Source of the DNA: Clostridiales bacterium UBA1752
GTDB taxonomy: Bacteria > Bacillota > Clostridia > Oscillospirales > CAG-382
Assembly (NCBI GenBank): GCA_002314835.1
Contig: DCHM01000041.1
Location: forward strand, 2,951 to 30,091
Direction: 5' to 3'
Length of the DNA: 27,141 nt
In this document: positions 22,147 to 27,141 of the stretch, in pieces
Layout: each line of letters starts with the position of its first letter
Numbering within the stretch: the first letter of the stretch is position 1
Made by a program: the position numbers and the translations under genes
The notes under the pieces: model-generated
Seen by the model: only the letters and a program-made list of their open reading frames with translations
What the model was told of the DNA's origin: nothing
Database searches by the model: none

Positions 22147-23437
22147 TAATATGGATAACAATCAAGATTTTACCACACAAGAGGTTGCACCCATCCAAGA
22201 GCCGCAGCCTCAAAAAGAGCCGCGCAAACGCATAAAGGTTTCGCTGCTCCTCTATATCACCACGGTGTTTATCGTGGCTATCGCCTGCATACTCGCTACC
22301 TTCAGCATAACGAGGGAAGCACTTAACGCCAAGTACAACGAGGCACTTATTGAGGCTAAAAAGGGCTACACCGCAACGGCGTTTCAGCAAAAGCTCGATT
22401 TTATTGAAAAGTACGTTAATTCATACTACATCAAGAACTTTGACCTCATTGAAGCAGAGGATGCGGCGGTCAACGCCTTTATAGAGGCGCTCGGCGACGA
22501 CTACACCTATTATCTCACCACCGAGGAGTTTGCCGACATGGTAAACAACTCAAAGGGCATACTCTACGGTATAGGCGTCAGAGCCGCGGCACACCCGGAC
22601 AGAGGCGTGATTTGCATACTGACGGTTATGCCCGATTCCCCTGCCGCACAAGCAGGCCTGCAGGAGTACGACTATATCACCGCAGTCGAGGGCACTCCGA
22701 TAACATTTGACAACTATGACGAGTCAATCAGAAACATCAAGGGTGCGGAAGGCACTACCGTCAAGCTCACGATAGAGCGCGGCGATCAAACCTTTGACCT
22801 CGACGTAAAGCGCGGCGCGGTCAATACCGTCTCCGCCGACTACCGCAAGGTAGCTGACGGCATCGCCTGCATCACTATCTACGAGTTTAAAGAAAACACT
22901 CCCGAGCAATTTAAGACGGCTATACAGCAGGCGCAGGACGCAGGCTGTGGCAAATACGTTTTTGACCTCCGCAACTGCCCGGGCGGCAACCTCGACGCCA
23001 TCGAGGATATACTCGACTACCTGTTGCCCGAAGGTCCGATAGTCAATATCGTTTACGCCGACGGTACCAAAGAGACGCACAGCTCAGACGCGAGCGAATT
23101 TGTCGCTCCCATGGTCGTACTGTGCAACGGCGATACCGCTTCGGCAGGCGAGCTATTTACAGCAGCTCTGCGCGACTATGAAAAAGCCACCGTCGTAGGC
23201 ACCACCACCTTTGGCAAAGGCACTATGCAGACATACAGACAATTCAGCGACGGCTCGGGCTTCCGCATGTCGATAGCTTATTACAATCCCCCCTGCAATA
23301 TAAGCTACGAGGGCACAGGCATCACTCCCGACGTCACGGTAGAGCTGAACGAAGAGGAAAAAAAGTATTTTTATTTCTTAATGGATATTGAAGACCCTCA
23401 GCTTCAAAAAGCCATCGAGATACTGACAAACGATTAA
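22139..23437 (+). CDS. S41 carboxy-terminal processing protease with PDZ domain (CtpA/CtpB type)
   Basis: 432 aa. The cytoplasmic tail (~1-35) is followed by a membrane helix (~37-58, signal anchor), a linker (~60-135), a PDZ domain (~136-225; GILYGIGV, DSPAAQAGLQEYD) and the S41 core. The catalytic Ser is S335 in NGDTASAGELF and the Lys is K360 in TTFGKGTMQ, the usual Ser-Lys dyad with 25-residue spacing. It faces the outside and trims or degrades envelope proteins. It overlaps the M23 gene by 8 nt; a second in-frame ATG at 22151 is possible. Clustering with ftsEX-M23 suggests a role in limiting cell-wall hydrolase activity, as Ctp proteases do elsewhere; that is inference. Confidence 0.92.
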   Translation: MTDNMDNNQDFTTQEVAPIQEPQPQKEPRKRIKVSLLLYITTVFIVAIACILATFSITREALNAKYNEALIEAKKGYTATAFQQKLDFIEKYVNSYYIKNFDLIEAEDAAVNAFIEALGDDYTYYLTTEEFADMVNNSKGILYGIGVRAAAHPDRGVICILTVMPDSPAAQAGLQEYDYITAVEGTPITFDNYDESIRNIKGAEGTTVKLTIERGDQTFDLDVKRGAVNTVSADYRKVADGIACITIYEFKENTPEQFKTAIQQAQDAGCGKYVFDLRNCPGGNLDAIEDILDYLLPEGPIVNIVYADGTKETHSSDASEFVAPMVVLCNGDTASAGELFTAALRDYEKATVVGTTTFGKGTMQTYRQFSDGSGFRMSIAYYNPPCNISYEGTGITPDVTVELNEEEKKYFYFLMDIEDPQLQKAIEILTND

Positions 23438-23468
23438 AAATAACAGACATATAAAGGAGACTATCATC

Positions 23469-23942
23469 ATGGCAAAACAGATTACAGTCAGCAAAGAAGG
23501 ATTTGAAAAACTCCAGGCAGAGCTTGAGCACTTAAAGGCCGTCAAGCGTAAGGAAGTCGCCCTCGCCATCCAAAAAGCGCGTGCTTTTGGTGACTTGAGC
23601 GAGAATAGTGAGTATGATGAAGCCAAGAACGAACAGGCCGAGGTCGAGCACCGTATAGCACAGCTCGAGGAAACGCTTGCCAACGCCATCATTATGAGCG
23701 ACAGCGAGCTGACCACCGACAAAGTCGGCATCGGCAACCGCGTCAAGGTTTACTGCATCGACACAGAAGAAGAGGAAGAATATAAAATCGTAGCTACCAC
23801 CGAGGCTGACCCCGTGGAAGGTCTCATCAGCGACGACTGCCCTATCGGCAAGGCTTTCCTCGGCTGCAAGCGCGGCGACACCGTAGCAGTCGAAACACCG
23901 AGCGGTCTCTTGAGATACACCATCAACAAGATTTCGAGATAA
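23469..23942 (+). CDS. greA: Transcription elongation factor GreA
   Basis: 157 aa, the standard GreA length. The N-terminal coiled coil carries the acidic tip (GDLSENSEYDEAKNEQAEVE, residues ~39-58) that enters the RNA polymerase secondary channel and stimulates transcript cleavage. The C-terminal FKBP-like domain includes PIGKAFLGCKRGDTV. AAGGAG lies about 12 nt before the ATG. The gene is 31 nt after the protease gene and 11 nt before lysS; greA-lysS is a common Firmicutes pair. Confidence 0.96.
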   Translation: MAKQITVSKEGFEKLQAELEHLKAVKRKEVALAIQKARAFGDLSENSEYDEAKNEQAEVEHRIAQLEETLANAIIMSDSELTTDKVGIGNRVKVYCIDTEEEEEYKIVATTEADPVEGLISDDCPIGKAFLGCKRGDTVAVETPSGLLRYTINKISR

Positions 23943-23953
23943 GGAGCCCTCAG

Positions 23954-25447
23954 ATGAGCGATAACAACACTCCCGTCCAAAACGAGCAGGACCTCAACGA
24001 GCTGCTCCGTATAAGACGCGAAAAGCTGTCTGATTTGCAGGCGGCAGGCAAAGACCCGTTTAAGATAACAAAGTTTGACGTCACGGCTCATTCTGCCGAT
24101 ATAAAAAACGATTTTGCCGCATTTGAGGGCAAAACCGTCACCGTCGCAGGACGTATGATGTCAAAGCGAGTTATGGGCAAGGCTTCCTTTTGCAACGTGC
24201 AAGACCTCAAGGGCAACATTCAGTCCTACGTTGCACGCGACTGCATTGGTGAAGAGCCTTACGCAGATTTCAAAAAATACGACGTCGGCGACATCATCGG
24301 TGTCAAGGGCGAGGTATTTATGACCAAGACGGGCGAAATCAGCATCCATGCGAGCGAGGTTACTCTACTCTCAAAGAGCCTGCAGATTCTGCCCGAAAAG
24401 TATCACGGTCTCACAAACACCGACACCCGTTACCGTCAGCGCTATATTGACCTCGTAATGAACGAGGAGGTCAAGCAGACCTTCGTCAAGCGCTCGCAGA
24501 TTATCAGCTCTATCCGCCGTTTCCTCGACGGTAAGGGCTTTATGGAGGTCGAAACTCCCATGCTCGTCGCCAATGCAGGCGGCGCGGCAGCTAGACCCTT
24601 TGAGACCCACTACAACGCCCTCGACGAGGACGTCAAACTGCGTATTTCGCTCGAATTGTACTTAAAGCGCCTCATAGTAGGCGGCATGGAAAAAGTCTAT
24701 GAAATCGGCCGTGTATTCCGCAACGAGGGGCTTGACACGCGTCACAACCCCGAGTTTACACTCATGGAGCTGTATCAGGCGTACACAGATTACAACGGCA
24801 TGATGGATTTGACCGAAGAGATGTTCCGTTATCTCGCAAACACCGTTATCGGCAAAGCTACATTTACCTACGGCGAAAACGAGATTGACTTTGAGCACCC
24901 CTTCAGACGCCTCACCATGACCGAGGCAGTCAAAGAGTACGCAGGCATAGATTTTGACACCGTTAAGTCGGATGATGAAGCAAAAGAGCTCGCCAAGGCC
25001 AAGGGCATCGAGTTTCAGCCCCACCATAAAAAGGGAGATATACTCAACCTGTTTTTTGAGGAGTTTGTCGAAGACCACCTCATTCAACCCACCTTCGTCA
25101 CCGAGCATCCCGTCGAGATTTCGCCTCTCACAAAGCGCAAGCCGACAGACCCCGACCACGTCGAGAGATTCGAGCTCTACGTCAACGGCTGGGAAATGTG
25201 CAACGCGTATTCCGAGCTTAACGACCCTATCGACCAACGCGCACGCTTTGCCGAGCAGGACAAGCTCGCAGCCGCAGGCGACGAGGAAGCCAACCACACC
25301 GACGAGGACTTTTTGTACGCCCTCGAGCTCGGTATGCCACCTACGGGAGGCATCGGCTACGGCATCGACCGCCTCGTAATGCTCCTCACCGACTCCCCTG
25401 CTATCAGAGACGTACTGCTTTTCCCGACCATGAAGTCAATCACATAA
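23954..25447 (+). CDS. lysS: Lysyl-tRNA synthetase, class II
   Basis: 497 aa. The N-terminal OB-fold binds the anticodon (~55-155; TVAGRMMSKRVMGKASF). Class II motif 1 is FLDGKGFMEVETPML, motif 2 is EIGRVFRNEG...HNPEFTLMELYQAY, and motif 3 is GIGYGIDRLVMLLTD. It charges tRNA-Lys. AAGGAG is 7 nt before the ATG and overlaps the greA stop. It is the last gene of the run; a strong terminator follows, and 10-bp repeats start directly after the stop. Confidence 0.97.
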   Translation: MSDNNTPVQNEQDLNELLRIRREKLSDLQAAGKDPFKITKFDVTAHSADIKNDFAAFEGKTVTVAGRMMSKRVMGKASFCNVQDLKGNIQSYVARDCIGEEPYADFKKYDVGDIIGVKGEVFMTKTGEISIHASEVTLLSKSLQILPEKYHGLTNTDTRYRQRYIDLVMNEEVKQTFVKRSQIISSIRRFLDGKGFMEVETPMLVANAGGAAARPFETHYNALDEDVKLRISLELYLKRLIVGGMEKVYEIGRVFRNEGLDTRHNPEFTLMELYQAYTDYNGMMDLTEEMFRYLANTVIGKATFTYGENEIDFEHPFRRLTMTEAVKEYAGIDFDTVKSDDEAKELAKAKGIEFQPHHKKGDILNLFFEEFVEDHLIQPTFVTEHPVEISPLTKRKPTDPDHVERFELYVNGWEMCNAYSELNDPIDQRARFAEQDKLAAAGDEEANHTDEDFLYALELGMPPTGGIGYGIDRLVMLLTDSPAIRDVLLFPTMKSIT

Positions 25448-25449
25448 TA

Positions 25450-25479
25450 AGTCGCTAAAAGTCGTTATAACCCGTTAAA
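25450..25479. repeat. Three 10-bp direct repeats immediately after lysS (left array)
   Basis: AGTCGCTAAA (25450-25459), AGTCGTTATA (25460-25469) and ACCCGTTAAA (25470-25479) stand end to end with exact 10-bp periodicity. The middle unit is identical to the first unit of the array on the other side of the terminator. Such helically phased repeats usually bind a protein on one face of DNA. Confidence 0.6.
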
Positions 25480-25487
25480 TTTAAATA

Positions 25488-25523
25488 ACCAAGCCAAAAA
25501 CAACCGTTTTGGCTTGGTTTTTT
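25488..25523 (+). terminator. Terminator of lysS
   Basis: CCAAGCCAAAA (25489-25499) and TTTTGGCTTGG (25507-25517), with a 7-nt loop, are followed by TTTTTT. It sits between the two 10-bp repeat arrays. Confidence 0.92.
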
Positions 25524-25530
25524 AGATATA

Positions 25531-25560
25531 AGTCGTTATAAGTCGATATAACTCGATACG
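25531..25560. repeat. Three 10-bp direct repeats after the lysS terminator (right array)
   Basis: AGTCGTTATA (25531-25540), AGTCGATATA (25541-25550) and ACTCGATACG (25551-25560), again at exact 10-bp spacing. GTTATA and TATAAC also form an inverted repeat around AGTCGA (25535-25552). Sequence beyond is AT-rich and unlike the preceding genes. Confidence 0.6.
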
Positions 25561-25821
25561 AAAAACGACAAATTCTGCAATTTTCATATATAAAAATGCG
25601 CTGTTTTGGGGTTAAACAGTGACGTCCTTCATTGCCATAAAATGAATAACTTAAATAAATATGGACTTAGATTTTCAGTATATATTGCATTTTATCGAGT
25701 TATACACAAGATAATAGCATTTGAATACACCAATTTACATCATTCATACACCATAATAAGTTAATCCTAATTTGATATACTGCTCATGCCTTATTCTATA
25801 GGCAGAAAGGATGAGTATATC
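25561..25821 (+). other. AT-rich gap before xis, with probable extended -10 promoter
   Basis: No convincing gene is visible in this ~260-bp stretch. TGATATACT (25773-25781) reads as an extended -10 element for the excisionase gene without a good -35. AGAAAGGATG (25804-25813) supplies a ribosome binding site for the ATG at 25822. The stretch is where an element end or core attachment site could lie. Confidence 0.45.
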
Positions 25822-26022
25822 ATGAAAAAAGATGTTCCAATTTGGGAAAAATCAGCCCTGACTTTGGAGGAAGCCGCAGCATATTCCGGCATAGGAGTTA
25901 CAAAGCTGAAAGAATTAACCAATTCCGAAAAATGCAAGTTCGTTTTATGGAACGGCGGAAAACGCCTTATTAAACGCAGATTGCTCGATGAATACATCGA
26001 CAATGTAGGCGAAAGTATATAA
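25822..26022 (+). CDS. xis: Tn916-type excisionase (Xis)
   Basis: 66 aa from the ATG at 25822, with AAAGG about 12 nt upstream; an in-frame ATG at 25786 would add 12 residues across that site. The protein has the Tn916 Xis pattern: KDVPIWEKSALTLEEAAAYS, then GIGVTKLKELT and NGGKRLIKRRLLDEYID, a winged-helix (MerR-like) DNA-binding fold. Xis binds near element ends and steers the tyrosine integrase towards excision. In Tn916 the integrase follows xis directly; here no integrase gene follows before the window end, so it is an orphan or the element is rearranged. Confidence 0.85.
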   Translation: MKKDVPIWEKSALTLEEAAAYSGIGVTKLKELTNSEKCKFVLWNGGKRLIKRRLLDEYIDNVGESI

Positions 26023-26205
26023 AAGCGCAACGACGGCGCTCTTCACACTTTAATACTTCTGCTACTTTTAACGTATATAAAGTGACATATAAGATTTGTA
26101 AGGCATCGTATATGAAATACACCCCAAAAGCCAGACGCTTTTGAGGTGCATTTTGTTTAGCGGCTCTATTTAATTATCATAGTAAAGTGTGTAGAAATCA
26201 AATAA
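26023..26205. other. Intergenic stretch between converging xis and hypothetical gene, with terminator hairpin
   Basis: The only structure found is the hairpin at 26120-26148: CACC-C-CAAAAGC pairing with GCTTTTG-A-GGTG (one internal mismatch, CAGAC loop), followed by CATTTTGTTT on the plus strand, which would terminate xis transcription. No gene is recognised in the rest. Confidence 0.6.
26120..26158 (+). terminator. Probable terminator of xis
   Basis: A 12-nt-armed hairpin with one internal mismatch and a 5-nt loop, followed by an interrupted T run (ATTTTGTTT). It lies ~100 nt past the xis stop and may also serve the convergent minus-strand gene. Confidence 0.65.
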
Positions 26206-27036
26206 CTATTTTTGTTCACTTGAATCTTGATTAAACAGCGCCAGAAATTCGTCAAACGTAATGGCTTTAGCCTCAACCTTGGCAGCATCAATGCATTGCT
26301 TTGTATATGGGTTTATGCTGATATTAGCTCGTGTACAGTTTTGCATACCAAACACCGGTCTGTGGCAAAATCTATAACCCGAGCGGTGAAGCAAAGCTTT
26401 ATCTATTCCGTCTGCAATAACAGCATAATCTCTGTTATATTCTTCAGATAGTTTCGGCAAACGCATTTGTCCGTCTTGCTCTGAAAGCTCCTCGACAAAT
26501 TCATTTGTTACTTCGCCAAAACACATAACATAAAGATCACATATGCGTTTATCACCGCATTTATCAGCTGCTATATAGATGGGGTGATTTTCAACGTCAT
26601 ACAGCGAATAATCGTCGCCGATAATACTGTTCACCATGATAAACAATGACCTTGCATCATATTTGTGTACGCCGATAACAGAGGACGGAGTGGTTATAAA
26701 ACCCATATAACCGCTTTGCTCGATTTTGTAATAGAGCGTGATGCCATTAATAAGCGGCAGCGTATTATAGCCGTTGCCGCTTTTAGCTTCGTTTACCGTT
26801 TTGTCAAAGTCATTTATAGCAGTTACGACTTGATTAAAAACGTCCGGCAGCAGATAAAGCACGTGCTTGTCTCGTGTTACAAAATCATTTCCGCGTGTGT
26901 ATTTATATTCTTTTTCGCCACGCTGCATAATGCGCATCTTGATTGTGTAGGATTCGTCTATACAGTCAATGACGCGGAAAGATTTGCAGTTGTCGATAAT
27001 AACCTTATGATCCGGTGATAAATCTTTTCTTCTCAT
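26206..27036 (-). CDS. Hypothetical protein, unrecognised family
   Basis: 276 aa from the ATG at 27036, chosen because TGAGGT lies 7 nt upstream; the frame is open to an ATG at 27084. No signal peptide, membrane helix or known catalytic motif is seen. The N-terminus is basic (MRRKDLSPDHKVIIDNCKSF) and followed by beta-rich sequence. The middle has GYMGFITTPSSVIGVHKYD and IYIAADKCGDKRICDLYVMC. The C-terminal part contains HRPVFGMQNCTRANISINPY and a short helix (ITFDEFLALFNQ). Base composition is closer to the AT-rich xis region than to lysS, so I take it as cargo of a mobile element. A distant nuclease, toxin or regulatory role cannot be told apart here. Confidence 0.6.
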   Translation of the reverse strand: MRRKDLSPDHKVIIDNCKSFRVIDCIDESYTIKMRIMQRGEKEYKYTRGNDFVTRDKHVLYLLPDVFNQVVTAINDFDKTVNEAKSGNGYNTLPLINGITLYYKIEQSGYMGFITTPSSVIGVHKYDARSLFIMVNSIIGDDYSLYDVENHPIYIAADKCGDKRICDLYVMCFGEVTNEFVEELSEQDGQMRLPKLSEEYNRDYAVIADGIDKALLHRSGYRFCHRPVFGMQNCTRANISINPYTKQCIDAAKVEAKAITFDEFLALFNQDSSEQK

Positions 27037-27141
27037 AAACAGTACCTCATCAGTAAGATATTCTGATAGGGTCGCAATAAACATCCAAGTCTGATAAATC
27101 GATAATTGATCGATCTAATTTGATATTATCGGCAGGCTTTA
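27037..27141. other. AT-rich upstream region of the hypothetical gene
   Basis: Contains two ATCGAT palindromes 5 nt apart (around 27098-27116) and A/T-rich DNA that should hold the minus-strand promoter, but no box pair close to consensus was found. The window ends here. Confidence 0.4.

Noticed and set aside
25440..25570. CRISPR array
   Set aside because: The repeats are 10 bp, end to end without spacers and only three per block, so they do not form repeat-spacer structure.

Overview
The window looks like chromosomal DNA of an endospore-forming Clostridia (Bacillota), probably an uncultured gut or anaerobic lineage. Supporting signs are a SipL-like spore coat morphogenesis gene, both dipicolinate synthase subunits, the Clostridia-type gene order cmk-plsC-(ispH fused to ribosomal S1), a PucR/CdaR regulator in front of ftsEX, and sigma-A type promoters and Gram-positive style ribosome binding sites throughout. 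I cannot assign order or genus from sequence reading alone.

Layout, left to right. (1) 1-2377: sporulation operon with the C-terminal part of a DUF3794/LysM coat protein, then dpaA and dpaB, overlapped by ATGA junctions and closed by a terminator. (2) 2417-8961: two large secreted surface proteins, each with its own strong promoter. The first has a tyrosine-heptad helical stalk, a proline-rich stretch and InlB-like repeats; the second has InlB/Flg_new-type repeats including a 3 x 186 bp tandem array. Both end in a membrane segment with a basic tail. (3) 8974-9828: converging terminators, a cyclophilin peptidyl-prolyl isomerase (minus) and two divergent tRNA genes, Thr(CGU) and Gly(CCC), with facing near-consensus promoters. 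(4) 9947-11818: a membrane-bound nucleotide-sugar 4,6-dehydratase. (5) 11951-15212: the cmk-plsC-ispH/S1 operon. (6) 15254-17163, all minus: a phosphotransferase-fold kinase, a small zinc-ribbon protein, a probable 6S RNA and a DUF1292 protein. (7) 17281-18027: rsmE. (8) 18189-25447: a co-directional run of a PucR/CdaR-type regulator, ftsE, ftsX, an EnvC/PcsB-like M23 protein, an S41 processing protease, greA and lysS. (9) 25448-27141: more AT-rich accessory DNA with two arrays of 10-bp direct repeats around the lysS terminator, a Tn916-type excisionase and an unrecognised 276-aa protein on the minus strand; this looks like the edge or remnant of an integrative element, but no integrase is visible.

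Functional links: region 1 makes the spore core metabolite DPA and helps assemble the coat. Region 8 links the division ABC transporter FtsEX to a periplasmic-side coiled-coil peptidoglycan hydrolase, with a PDZ protease next to it. The less ordinary parts are the surface-protein pair, the internal Shine-Dalgarno at the IspH/S1 fusion joint, the 6S RNA neighbourhood and the candidate attachment region after lysS. No CRISPR array, rRNA, insertion sequence or obvious defence system was seen.
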